From assembly GCF_013408535.1 (NCBI RefSeq), contig NZ_JACBZA010000001.1, positions 2,936,850 to 3,000,849 on the forward strand: a stretch of 64,000 bases of DNA. Direction: 5' to 3'. Shown piece after piece: positions 29,548-38,092 of the stretch. Numbering within the stretch: the first letter of the stretch is position 1; every line of letters starts with the position of its first letter. Under the pieces are notes generated by a model, which worked only from the letters and a program-made list of their open reading frames with translations, had not been told where the DNA came from and did no database searches. The translations under genes were made by a program, and so were the position numbers. The stretch comes from Actinopolymorpha cephalotaxi (lineage in GTDB: Bacteria > Actinomycetota > Actinomycetes > Propionibacteriales > Actinopolymorphaceae).

Positions 29548-31545
29548 TCAGACCCGCCAGGTACTGGCATCGGTGACGACGAGCACGGCACCGGATCCCC
29601 CGGCCAGGGCGAGGGCCTGCGGCCCGGTGGCCGCGACCCGGAGCAGGTAGTGGACGGCGACCAGACCGGCCTCCCCGGCGAGCGCTCGCTTCACGGTGGC
29701 GAGGTCGGTCTCGGCGAGTGCGGTGCTGAAGGACGCATCCTGCGTGACGGTGTTGGACGACCCCACCGCGGCCAGGGTGACCATCTGCCCGTCGCGCAGT
29801 ACGAGGAGCTGGACAGCGCCCTCCACCTCGAACGGCGCCACCGACAGCCGGACATCCGCAGCCGCGCCGGCCGCTACGCATGCCTGGCGAGCGGTCTCCT
29901 GGGCGGCGTCGGACACCCCCAGCGAGGTGGTCACCATAAGCATGGCCAGACCCGCCGCCTCGATCAGCGACAGCTGCGGCGAGCCGCTCGCGTCGCGCGC
30001 GGGCCCCGCGGTCAACGGCAGGAAGCGCCAGTCCGCGCCGGCCTTCGGGCCGGCCACCCTGAGGCCCGCTGAATCCACCACCAGCACCCGGTCGTCCGGC
30101 TCCACCCATGGTGGGTTGGTGAACGAGAACGGGTCGAGCCAGACCGCGGCGTCGGGTAAGGCTTGCCGGACGCTTCGGGGATCTGGACCGCGGGTGGTTG
30201 CCTCCGCCTCGACCGCCACGTCGATGGCCTCGCGCGGGACGGCGAGCCAGGCGCGGGTGTCATCCACGGACAGCGAAGCCCGGCTGACGAAGACGGCTGG
30301 GTCCTCTGCGACTCGGGCCCGGGCGGTGACCGTGACGTTGGCCAGGCCGAGCAGTTCGCCGGTGGCGTGCGCGGAAATCAGCCTCACCCCCAGGTCGGCC
30401 GGAGTCACCACCGGGGTGGAGTCCGCCGTCACGCGGCGGCTTTGTCCGGCGACCGTCCTCGGCGCCTGGTCGGTCTCCAGCACCACCGAGCCCTCGAGGT
30501 CGTAGGCGAGTGCTTCGCCAGGCGCCAGGTGGAGCGTCGCCGAAGCAGGTGTGGGCGGCACGAGGCGAGCGGTAGCCGCGGCCGCGAACGGTCGGACGGG
30601 CGGGGCCGGCGGTGCCGTCAGACGGACCGAGGCAACGACCGCTCCGGCCGGCATCGCGGGCAGAGTGCTGTGAACGGTCACCTGCTCCCGCCCGTCGGTG
30701 AGCGGTGGCACCTCGTGACGGCGAACGACGGCGTCCCCGCGCTCGCCGAGCACCGGGTCACAGGTCAGGCGCAGCAGGCGTACGGCCAGCACGGGCTCGG
30801 TCAGGTCCCAGGTGAAGGTCGAGGTGCGCACCTGCTCGGCGAACTGCCACCCGCCCTCCTCCTCGTCCACGAACACCGGAGCGGCCAGTCGCGCCACGAT
30901 CCGATCCACCACGGCAGAGGCCAACAGGTGAACGTCGCCCGGACCTTCGGTGACCGTGACGCCAGGCAGACCGGCACGCGCCCATTCCTCCAGATTCGCG
31001 GGCCGCACAGGTGCCGGGCCGATCCCGTTCGACAGTGCGTCCACGTCCACCGTCAGCCTGCCCTGGCAGCGCGCGGCGACCCCGCGGACGGTGACCAGCG
31101 CGACCGCCCCCAGGGTTCGCAGGCCGGCCCTGAGGGTGCCGACGAGCAGCTCACCGGCCACGCCGTCGAGGCGGACCAACGTCGGCAGCACCACACCGGC
31201 CACGGCGTCGCATGGTTGCGGCACGAGCGCGGTGGACGGCAGCCTGAGGTCGGCGGGAGCGACGAGTCGTACCCATCCCTCACCGAGCGGTGCGGGGCGT
31301 GAGTGCGCCGTGTCGGTGGCCGGATCAGTCGCCGTTGTGCTTGTCTCAAAGGAGAAACCGGCGGCGACAAGCGTGAACTGCGCGATCCCGCCGTCCCGCT
31401 CCTGGAGGTACTGGTCGACCTGCAGAGGCTCCGGACTCAACGAGGTGGGAGCGACCGACAGCATGCCGGGTTGCTCGTAGGCGACGTAACCCTCGGCCAC
31501 GCCGGAACGCTCGGGTCGGCCGAAGTCGGGAAGGCCCGTGAACAT
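29548..31545 (-). CDS. Hypothetical protein (665 aa), operon B
   Basis: 665 aa, ATG eight bases after the previous stop with AGGAG at a good distance. It begins MFTGLPDFGRPERSGVAEGY and is rich in Ala and Val with many beta strands; a helical end section (LIEAAGLAMLMVTTSLGVSD, then ETARQACVAAG) precedes a final region ending VLVVTDASTWRV. It lacks the YYLP module of its neighbours. A hydrophobic helix at about residue 545 is too polar around it to be called a membrane anchor. Not recognised; a structural subunit is inferred from position. Confidence 0.8.
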   Translation of the reverse strand: MFTGLPDFGRPERSGVAEGYVAYEQPGMLSVAPTSLSPEPLQVDQYLQERDGGIAQFTLVAAGFSFETSTTATDPATDTAHSRPAPLGEGWVRLVAPADLRLPSTALVPQPCDAVAGVVLPTLVRLDGVAGELLVGTLRAGLRTLGAVALVTVRGVAARCQGRLTVDVDALSNGIGPAPVRPANLEEWARAGLPGVTVTEGPGDVHLLASAVVDRIVARLAAPVFVDEEEGGWQFAEQVRTSTFTWDLTEPVLAVRLLRLTCDPVLGERGDAVVRRHEVPPLTDGREQVTVHSTLPAMPAGAVVASVRLTAPPAPPVRPFAAAATARLVPPTPASATLHLAPGEALAYDLEGSVVLETDQAPRTVAGQSRRVTADSTPVVTPADLGVRLISAHATGELLGLANVTVTARARVAEDPAVFVSRASLSVDDTRAWLAVPREAIDVAVEAEATTRGPDPRSVRQALPDAAVWLDPFSFTNPPWVEPDDRVLVVDSAGLRVAGPKAGADWRFLPLTAGPARDASGSPQLSLIEAAGLAMLMVTTSLGVSDAAQETARQACVAAGAAADVRLSVAPFEVEGAVQLLVLRDGQMVTLAAVGSSNTVTQDASFSTALAETDLATVKRALAGEAGLVAVHYLLRVAATGPQALALAGGSGAVLVVTDASTWRV

Positions 31546-31553
31546 TGGTTCTC

Positions 31554-33899
31554 CTATGGCTGGGGCAGGGCCAGTAGGTTGCTGTCGGTGGAACGCCAGT
31601 CGGTGTCGGCCTGGCTGCGACCGGAGACGTGCACGAGGGTCTGACGGAAGCGGAACGACCCCAGCCCGCGGTCGAGCAGCCAGTCCTCGAGTGGGACCGG
31701 TACGGCGATGTCGTGCTGGAGCGTGGTGTGGTCGAGGAGTACGGCGCCGGACACGCCCTCGAACTGCACGCCGATGACCGAGAGGTCGCGCTCGGGGTCG
31801 CCCGAGGTGCCAAGGCCTCCAGTGGTGGTGATGAGCGTGACCACGCGTGGAAGGCGTTCGACCCGGCGGTCCAGCGTCTGGCTGACGACCTGCTCGGGTT
31901 GCACCACGACGCGGACCCCGGTGACGTCGAGAGTCACGTCGGCCTTGTCCGGCTGCGCCGGGGCCTGCGAAGGGATGACCGTGACGTCGAGCGTCGCGCC
32001 TGGAGCGAGCGTCGCGGGCAGCGGACCCGTCATCGATGCCGCGGCTCCGTCGGTCCAGGCAGACAACACGGGAACGTCCAACTCGACGTCACCCTCGTTG
32101 AGCAGGGTGACCGTCAGGGAGCCGTCGGAGCCGGGCTTCTCCATCCAGGACAGTGGAGGGACGGCCGGCCGATCGAGTCGCAACTCGACCGGCACCTGGT
32201 GGACTTCATCGTCCACGGTGACGTCCACCCGGCCGCGCAGCAGTGCACTGGCCGCGCCTCCGGTCGTCAGGACGGCGTAGACGTCGCGGAGGTCGTCGAA
32301 GGCGAAGCTCTCCGAGACCCACCAGCCGCGCACCAGGTCCGGCGGAGCGTGCGTCGTGATCGCTCCCCCGGGCAGTCCAAGAGTGCAGGTGGCGGGATGG
32401 ACGGCCGCTCGCAGCTCCGGCGGGCCTGCGCCCGCGGGTACGTGCCCGGCCAGGGCGGCCGCAGCGGCGTACAGCCGGGCCGGAGACGTCTGAGGCACCA
32501 GGTGCACGCTGATCAGGGCGAGCGCACGCTCGGTGCCGGTTTGGGCATCGGTCGCCCTGCCGACCGTGAAGGACAGTTCCGGGCCGTAGGGCGCCTCGGC
32601 GAGCTGTCCGATGAGGAAGGCGTCGGGGAGGTAGTAGAAGACGTTGCCGCCGTTCTGGTCCTGGAAGTACACGTGGTTGCGCGACGTGGGCCCTTCGGCC
32701 GGCCAGGGCACGACCAGGGTGGCGAATCCCTTCGACGCGGCCGGCTGGCCGGAGGGAAACAGATAGGGGTGGGCGTCCACGTCGAAGCGGAGCGGCACGA
32801 CGCTGTCCAGTGTGTTGCTGACGAGCAGGTACCGGGACTCGGTGTCGTTCGGATCGTCGACGACGACGACAGGACCCGGGTCGGGTATCGGCACCGGAGG
32901 TACCGGAGGCACTGGCAGTGGCCACGGGATGGGCAGGGGGCGCCGGTGGTCACGCACGATAGGTCCGGTCCCGTCCCCACTGGGGGTGCGGTGGTCGCGA
33001 ACCACCACGTCGGGCGTTCGCACGTCGTCCCGCACGACGACCTGCCGCAGCAGCGGCGCGGCGGCCACGGCCGGCTGAAGCGAGAACCGGCGGAAGGACC
33101 GGTCAACGACGAGTTGCTGTCGCAGGTTCACCTGCGCCAGTCGCTCTGCCACGCCCTCCGCCTGGAGCAGTGTCTCGTTCGGACGAGGCTTCGGAGTCCC
33201 CTCCTCCGGGATCGGAATGGGTTCGAAGTGCCGTATCGGCTCCGGGATGGGGTTCGGGCCGACGCTGAGTACGAGGTCGGGGAGGATCACGTGCGTGTCG
33301 AGCACGTCGGGCTTCACCACGACCAGCACACCCGGATCGGGCTTTCGCCACGCCGACTGCACTGCGACCGTGATGCTGCGGTGGACCACCAGTCGGGCCT
33401 GCTCCTCGTCGCGGGTGAACGCGCGCAGCAGCGCGTCGCGTTCCGGCAACGCCAGTAGCAGAACGAATTCCGGCCGAACCTGCGTGTCGCCGAAGTTGGG
33501 GGTGAACTCGGCCACGGGGTAGTCGCGCACCATCTGTCCGGCCGACGAAACACTCACGGAGAGTTGGTGCGGCAGGATTGTGGCATCGGCCCGGGAGATC
33601 TCCGGCGCCGGAAAGCTCTCCAGCCCGAACGTCGTCCGCCACAGACCGTCCGCCAACGAGGTGGTGATCTCGTAGTGACCGGTGGCCTGGCTTACGCGGA
33701 GCCGGTAGCGGGGCAGGTAGTAGGCCTTCGCGGCGTCGGCCGGATCCTGGAACAGGACCGTGTCGTCGACCCGCCCGTCGGGGCTGACAGGCACGGTGAG
33801 CTGCGACCGCGGGATTCCGGGCCGGAACGGCCCTATGCGGCGTAGCGTCTCCAGATCCATGCCTGGACGAGGAACTCGCCGTAGCTGAGCTCCTGGCAT
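31554..33899 (-). CDS. 781-aa protein with two YYLP modules, operon B
   Basis: I choose the ATG at 33899 because GAGGAGG lies six bases before it; upstream in-frame ATGs lack this. Module 1 is near residue 45 (VLFQDPADAAKAYYLPRYRL) and module 2 near residue 420 (VYFQDQNGGNVFYYLPDAFL). Between them is a Pro-rich linker, about residues 330-355 (PIPWPLPVPPVPPVPIPDPG). The C-terminal third has a beta-sandwich-like section (SLTVTLLNEGDVELDVPVLS). The duplicate module suggests that it joins or caps the paralogous neighbours. No export signal. Function unknown. Confidence 0.8.
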   Translation of the reverse strand: MPGAQLRRVPRPGMDLETLRRIGPFRPGIPRSQLTVPVSPDGRVDDTVLFQDPADAAKAYYLPRYRLRVSQATGHYEITTSLADGLWRTTFGLESFPAPEISRADATILPHQLSVSVSSAGQMVRDYPVAEFTPNFGDTQVRPEFVLLLALPERDALLRAFTRDEEQARLVVHRSITVAVQSAWRKPDPGVLVVVKPDVLDTHVILPDLVLSVGPNPIPEPIRHFEPIPIPEEGTPKPRPNETLLQAEGVAERLAQVNLRQQLVVDRSFRRFSLQPAVAAAPLLRQVVVRDDVRTPDVVVRDHRTPSGDGTGPIVRDHRRPLPIPWPLPVPPVPPVPIPDPGPVVVVDDPNDTESRYLLVSNTLDSVVPLRFDVDAHPYLFPSGQPAASKGFATLVVPWPAEGPTSRNHVYFQDQNGGNVFYYLPDAFLIGQLAEAPYGPELSFTVGRATDAQTGTERALALISVHLVPQTSPARLYAAAAALAGHVPAGAGPPELRAAVHPATCTLGLPGGAITTHAPPDLVRGWWVSESFAFDDLRDVYAVLTTGGAASALLRGRVDVTVDDEVHQVPVELRLDRPAVPPLSWMEKPGSDGSLTVTLLNEGDVELDVPVLSAWTDGAAASMTGPLPATLAPGATLDVTVIPSQAPAQPDKADVTLDVTGVRVVVQPEQVVSQTLDRRVERLPRVVTLITTTGGLGTSGDPERDLSVIGVQFEGVSGAVLLDHTTLQHDIAVPVPLEDWLLDRGLGSFRFRQTLVHVSGRSQADTDWRSTDSNLLALPQP

Positions 33900-33980
33900 C
33901 GCCTGCCTCCTCGGTTGGAGAGGTGGAGATGGACCCATCACTCGTTCGGAACTACGCGGGGAGCCAGTCGACACACTTCG

Positions 33981-34220
33981 TCAGTCGGCAGGCGGTGGAT
34001 GCGGGTTCTCCTCGGGTGGCTTTTCCGAGGCCACTTCCTTGCCGTGCAGACGATGAGGTGTTCGGCGCTTGAGCCGCGGAACGTATCCCGGCGGGCACAG
34101 CGACTCACCGGGTTCGCCCGCAGACGGGGCGCGAGCCGCCTCCGGATCGATGAGCACGCACTCGTACTCGTCGTCCGGCCCTGACGGAAGTACCGGAGGC
34201 AGCTCGTCTCCCGCGGTCAC
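33981..34220 (-). CDS. Small protein (79 aa) with CPPGYVPR motif next to the neprosin gene
   Basis: GTG start at 34220, one base after the neprosin stop, with GGGGGAG at ideal distance; this shorter start is preferred to the ATG at 34268 inside the neprosin gene. Charged and Pro-rich, with DDEYECVLIDPEAA, SLCPPGYVPRLKRR and a tail EKPPEENPHPPPAD. Two cysteines and no recognised domain; probably disordered. Tight coupling to the peptidase suggests an inhibitor, chaperone or loading tag, but this is speculation. Confidence 0.65.
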   Translation of the reverse strand: MTAGDELPPVLPSGPDDEYECVLIDPEAARAPSAGEPGESLCPPGYVPRLKRRTPHRLHGKEVASEKPPEENPHPPPAD

Positions 34221-34221
34221 G

Positions 34222-35454
34222 TCACACTCCCCCGGGCCCGCCCCAGTAGAAGTACGAGCCCCAGCCACTGGTGCCGCTGAAGTCGGTCCAGATGTCGTAC
34301 GCCGCGGCGTTGGTGACCTGTGGCACGCCCTGAATCCCCACCATCGTGCCGTTCGCGTCGCTCTGGTAGGTGAGGTTGCGCATGTACGCGGCGTGCGTCC
34401 AACCCGCGCCGGGGAGGGTCCCGCTGCCCATGGCGGTGCTGGTGGGTTCGGGATGGTTGGCTGAGTCGTCGACGATCTCGCCGCCCCAGTCGACCTGGTC
34501 GGCCATGGTGCGAAGGCCGGTGTCGCTGTAGAGGCTGGCCGGGTAGTAACCCATCCACTCGGCGCCGATGCGGACCCACCAGTTGCCCTGGTAGAGCTGG
34601 ACCTTGATCAGCAGGTCGTACTGGTCGCCGCCGGCGATGCTCTCGGCCACCCGCATGCCCGGGAAGGAGGACGTGCCGACCTGGACCCAGCCCCTGACGT
34701 CGGTGTTGTAACCCCCGAGGTTGTCGCCGCTCTGGGAGTACGCGTTCGTGGTGTAGAAGATGAAGAGGTGCGGCTCCCAGTCGCCGTTGAGGTCCTTGTA
34801 GGTCTGGGCGCCGACCTCGAGAGTCTGCAGAGCGGCGCCACTCCCCCGTACGGTCCAGAGCTGGCCGAGGGAGAACTCGTTGGACCACTGGACGTACGGC
34901 TTCCAGGTGTTGATGTAGGCCTCGGTGCCATAGTTCGTGACGAACTGGTAGGCGTGCGCGTACTTGTGCTCGGCGCCGATGGCGGGCGGATGCGGGTCGT
35001 CCGGCGGGGTGAACTCGGGCCGGTAGGGGCCCTTGGCGAGGTAGTCCTGAAGGGTGCCGACCGGGCGGAGCTGGTCGATGTTCTTGCGCATCACCGGGAC
35101 CGTGCCTGGCGGGCCCTTCTCCACTTCCGGTGCGCGCAGCGCACGGGCGGCGGCACGGGTGGGACGGGCCGGGTCCTGCTCGATGCCATTCAGCGTCGGC
35201 GGCTCGGCCGGAGCGCCGTCGACCTGGGACTCGACAGGCACCCAGTCGACCCGGTCGCCGGCCGCGGACGTGGTCTGGGTGACGACGTCGCGCCTGGCGT
35301 ACAGGTCGAGGTGGTGCTGCCGGATCTCCTCCAGTCGTTCGGCGGCAGCCTTGAGGTCACCGTCAACCTCGGGCCCTGCGAACTTCTGATGCGCGAAACG
35401 ACTCATCCGCGCCGGCACTGCCTGAGGATTTCGCTCGATGAGCCCGACGTCCAT
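34222..35454 (-). CDS. Neprosin-family glutamic peptidase (prolyl endopeptidase-like), no signal peptide
   Basis: 410 aa; ATG after CTAGGAGGCGGCG. Residues about 165-410 are a full neprosin domain (former DUF239, peptidase family G3), with EAYINTWKPYVQ, GSGAALQTLEVG, DNLGGYNTDVRGWVQV, GNWWVRIGAEWMGYYP and VDWGGEIVDD. The two glutamates expected for catalysis, E213 in LEVG and E326 in WGGE, are present. Family members cleave after proline and usually are secreted. Here residues 1-160 are a charged, helical N-terminal region with no signal peptide. First gene of operon B; I infer cargo or an internal maturation protease of the assembly. Confidence 0.9.
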   Translation of the reverse strand: MDVGLIERNPQAVPARMSRFAHQKFAGPEVDGDLKAAAERLEEIRQHHLDLYARRDVVTQTTSAAGDRVDWVPVESQVDGAPAEPPTLNGIEQDPARPTRAAARALRAPEVEKGPPGTVPVMRKNIDQLRPVGTLQDYLAKGPYRPEFTPPDDPHPPAIGAEHKYAHAYQFVTNYGTEAYINTWKPYVQWSNEFSLGQLWTVRGSGAALQTLEVGAQTYKDLNGDWEPHLFIFYTTNAYSQSGDNLGGYNTDVRGWVQVGTSSFPGMRVAESIAGGDQYDLLIKVQLYQGNWWVRIGAEWMGYYPASLYSDTGLRTMADQVDWGGEIVDDSANHPEPTSTAMGSGTLPGAGWTHAAYMRNLTYQSDANGTMVGIQGVPQVTNAAAYDIWTDFSGTSGWGSYFYWGGPGGV

Positions 35455-36300
35455 CGCCGCCTCCTAGTACCCGCACCGTGTGACGCGCCGCGATGAAACC
35501 CGGCCCCGTCTCGGCGCGAACGTCGAGGGATGGCTGAGGCCGATCGACTGAGTCGAGCAAGACCTTGCACGTCTGGTCGACGAGGAGGTCGAGTTAACAG
35601 AAAAAGAGGAGACCAGCATCGGAACTCCCGTCCCCCTGGGCAACGGCCTCCAAACGCTTTTGTGAGGCCGGTTGCACTAGAAAACACCACTCTCACCGTA
35701 CGGTCAAGAGTTCCTCAACTCCGAATCAACCGAGCCTTGCGACGATGGCTGAACCCGCCTCGGCCACTACGACCCGGCTCGCCGACCCGGGCACGAGCTG
35801 CTGCACCGTCCCGTGCGCAGAGCCCAACCCCGCCAGCGAGGCGCGTACCATCCGCGCCGTGGCTTCCTGGGGTTGTACCAGTGGTGTCGGGCGCCTCCCA
35901 ACACCGCGGCGTGCAAGGCTACGACGATTCGGGTCCACAAAGGGATCGACCTTCGACCTACTCCAGACGCCAGAGTGCAATAGATACCGACGCGAGTCTT
36001 TCTGCAGTTCGACAGAGCTCGAAATTGCTCGCCCAGAGTTCTCACGACGAGTCAGGATCGCGCAAGGTTGGCGAATTTGTTCACCTGGTGTGCCGCTCTT
36101 CGTCATTCAACCATTAGAGAAGCGGACAACATTGTCGGCATCAGTTCGGGTCTCCGAACTACCGATGAGAAGTGAAACGACCTTCAGCGGCGCAGACCAA
36201 AGCGATGCAGGACACGCGCCGCGCTGTAGGCGCTTGCGGCCGGGGGCTTGATTTGAGAAGGCTCAATAGGTCAATGCCGAGGTTGGGAACCGGTCCACGT
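35455..36300. other. Gene-free stretch upstream of operon B
   Basis: About 850 bp. Open frames here on both strands are Ser/Arg-rich and out of step with each other, and none has a ribosome site or a recognisable domain. It must contain the promoter for operon B, but I see no clear -35/-10 pair. Base composition is slightly lower in GC than the operon, in keeping with decayed or acquired DNA. Confidence 0.5.
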
Positions 36301-36378
36301 GGGACGGAGCGTCGAGCGAGGGCTCGGACGCCTCAGTCGGGGTCGGCGAGTTCGGGTCGGTAGGCCGGCCCGCAACTC

Positions 36379-36989
36379 CATGGTGCGACTCGACGGCCGT
36401 GATCAATACCGCACTCCCGGCCAGGGGATCATCAACCGCTGGTGCACCTATACCGGCGATCCGGAGCCCGGCACCGGCAAGATCCACATCTTCAGCTATC
36501 CCCCTCCGTTCACCGAAGGGCTGGGCTGGTCGACCGCAAGCACGTTCCGGACTTCGTGTTAATGCCCGAGTGGGTCCGCGACGTGGGTAACCGAGGACGG
36601 GCCAGGGAGCGTCAACTGCCCGGTCACCCACAGGCGCGGCGTGTAAGAGCGGGCCGCTCGACCTCCTGCCGCCGAAGTTGTGGAACTCATCGAGCACACG
36701 TCGCAAGAAGTGCCGGATCGAACTGCCGCCTGCGGTGAACCGTAACCCCGATCCCGGGTGCGGGATCCTGGAGATCACCTTCGAAAAAGGCAAGCCACCG
36801 GCAAGGCGCTTGGTACGACGAGTACGCGAGCCCAGCGACGACAATCTCCGACGACCTACGCGAAGTAATCCAGTGGGCGCAGGCCCAGCCCGCCGAACGA
36901 AAGTCTTCTACGACGTCGGAAGGCCCGGCCCCGGCGACCTGGACAAGTTCGCCGCCAACCCCGACCACTACCTACACGAGCCCTCCTGA
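36379..36989 (+). pseudogene. Decayed protein-coding remnant with several frameshifts
   Basis: Protein-like pieces occur in order on the plus strand but in different frames: IINRWCTYTGDPEPGTGKIH (frame stops soon after), LVDRKHVPDFVLMPEW, PGCGILEITFEKGKPP, WYDEYASPATTISDD with LREVIQWAQAQPAERK, and VFYDVGRPGPGDLDKFAANP ending in a stop at 36989. Together they look like one former gene of about 200 codons. I do not recognise the family; 'HVPDF' is faintly like TnsA-type nucleases. Confidence 0.45.
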
Positions 36990-37078
36990 CAAGCACAGCC
37001 TCGCGCAACGGCACGGAGAATGGTGGCAAGCACTGTCTCCTCGACGGCAAGCAGCCCTACGGCAGGAAACGTACGGAT
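36968..37078 (-). pseudogene. Remnant of a second FG-GAP gene: signal peptide only
   Basis: The minus strand from 37078 reads (I)RTFPAVGLLAVEETVLATIL and then stops at 36968; the live gene at 19467 reads MRAFPAVGLVALAVCITF. The start codon has changed from ATG to ATC, the ribosome-site region (ggagggGAGACCTC) is kept, and no FG-GAP repeats follow. It is a dead stub inside the duplicated segment. Confidence 0.7.
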
Positions 37079-37749
37079 GAGGTCTCCCCTCCAGCGCAGT
37101 TCGCGTGGCAGACGCGCGTGATCAATCAGCATGCGCACCCGCTGTGCCCAACGAGCCCGGTTCGTACAAGTCGATGAGACCCTTGCAGACTCCCAGGTGA
37201 CGCGCGGCCACTGACGACCTTGGACCCCTGACCTGAAGGCCGCGGCTATCTCACCATCTCGGTGACAGGGGCCTTGTCCCGTCGGCACAGGGAAATCCAC
37301 TCGGGAGGTTCGTCAACGCCTGCGTCGTGGATGCTCCCACCCCTCAACTAGCTAAAGCCCGTTACGACGCCGCCGCACCAACGTGCTGAGTTCCACCAGT
37401 AGCAGGCTCCTCACCGCGACGGATGAGCTCCTGGGGTTCTGGGGCCGACTTCATCCGTGCGCTTACGTGTGGACACAGTCAAAGCATGAGGCCACCGACG
37501 ACGGTGACCAGGGGACTAACTCGCACCACGAAAAGGGGCGAAACGGACATAGATTTCGGTCACGAAATGTGATCTACGCAGGTCAACCGGGGTAGGGCGG
37601 GCGGGACTCGAACCCGCGACCCAGGGATTATGAGAACCCCTTCCAACGCCTACCGGGCCATCTACCAGCGACTTTGTCCCCAGGTCCACCCCCTACAGCC
37701 ACCCTGACCCCACCGATCACCACCGTTTCGCACCACAACCCGCACCACG
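37043..37749. repeat. Segment duplicated from 19.44-20.08 kb (right copy)
   Basis: Same order of matching blocks as the left copy: FG-GAP signal-peptide codons, gtacaagtcgatg, cccctgacctgaaggccg, gtgacaggggccttg, gaccaggggactaactcg, gaaaaggggcgaaac and the tRNA-like repeat. No credible intact gene lies in it. The two copies enclose operon B as direct repeats about 17.6 kb apart. Confidence 0.75.
37586..37749 (-). repeat. tRNA-like dispersed repeat, copy 2
   Basis: 164 bp, nearly identical to copy 3 at 58048 and close to copy 1. Minus-strand reading has an anticodon-like loop CTCATAA (Met-type CAT) but its stem has two mismatches, then GCGGGTTCGAGTCCCGC as T-arm. It marks the right end of the operon B cassette. 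Confidence 0.75.
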
Positions 37750-37825
37750 AGGAGCCTCTTCGCCGTATCGGGAGAGCCTCTGTGTACGCAACCCAGTGGG
37801 TCCAAAACCGTAGCCTGCGGCTCGG

Positions 37826-38092
37826 TCAGCGGTAGATGTCGCGCCGGTGGCCGAGATCCACGACGAGGACCACCAGCTGCGCATCCTGAACTTCGTAGAT
37901 GACCCGGTAGTCGCCAACCCTGATCCTGAGCAGTCCACTTCTCCCCTGCAGCGCCTTGGCTCCGTGGGGCCTCGGCTCGGCGGCCAGCTCGTCGATCGCC
38001 ACGGCGACACGCTTCCACGCCAACTGGTCGCCCTTGCGTAGACGCCGCAGCGCCCGCACCGCGGCGGGCTCGACTTGGATCTGGTAGCTCAC
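37826..38092 (-). CDS. relE: RelE/ParE-type toxin
   Basis: 88 aa from a GTG at 38092 that overlaps the antitoxin stop (GTGA). It begins VSYQIQVEPAAVRALRRLRK and has the family pattern: KALQGRSGLLRIRVGDYRVI, then YEVQDAQLVVLVVDLGHRRD. RelE-family toxins cut mRNA at the ribosomal A site; the conserved Arg and the 'R-x-G-x-Y-R-V-x-Y' core are present, with a final HRRDIYR. The partner antitoxin is directly upstream, as usual. The pair adjoins the right boundary of the duplicated segment, a common place for such modules. Confidence 0.9.
   Translation of the reverse strand: MSYQIQVEPAAVRALRRLRKGDQLAWKRVAVAIDELAAEPRPHGAKALQGRSGLLRIRVGDYRVIYEVQDAQLVVLVVDLGHRRDIYR

Noticed and set aside
1-35454. A contractile injection system or prophage
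   Set aside because: No sheath, tube, baseplate J, VgrG, tail tape measure, ATPase, terminase or capsid protein could be recognised in the visible genes.
35745-36251. Plus-strand frame of 168 codons upstream of the decayed region
   Set aside because: Low-complexity Ser/Arg composition, no ribosome site and competing frames of equal length on both strands.
36520-36580. TnsA-like transposase nuclease from the motif HVPDFVL
   Set aside because: Only one short motif in a broken frame; not enough for a family call.
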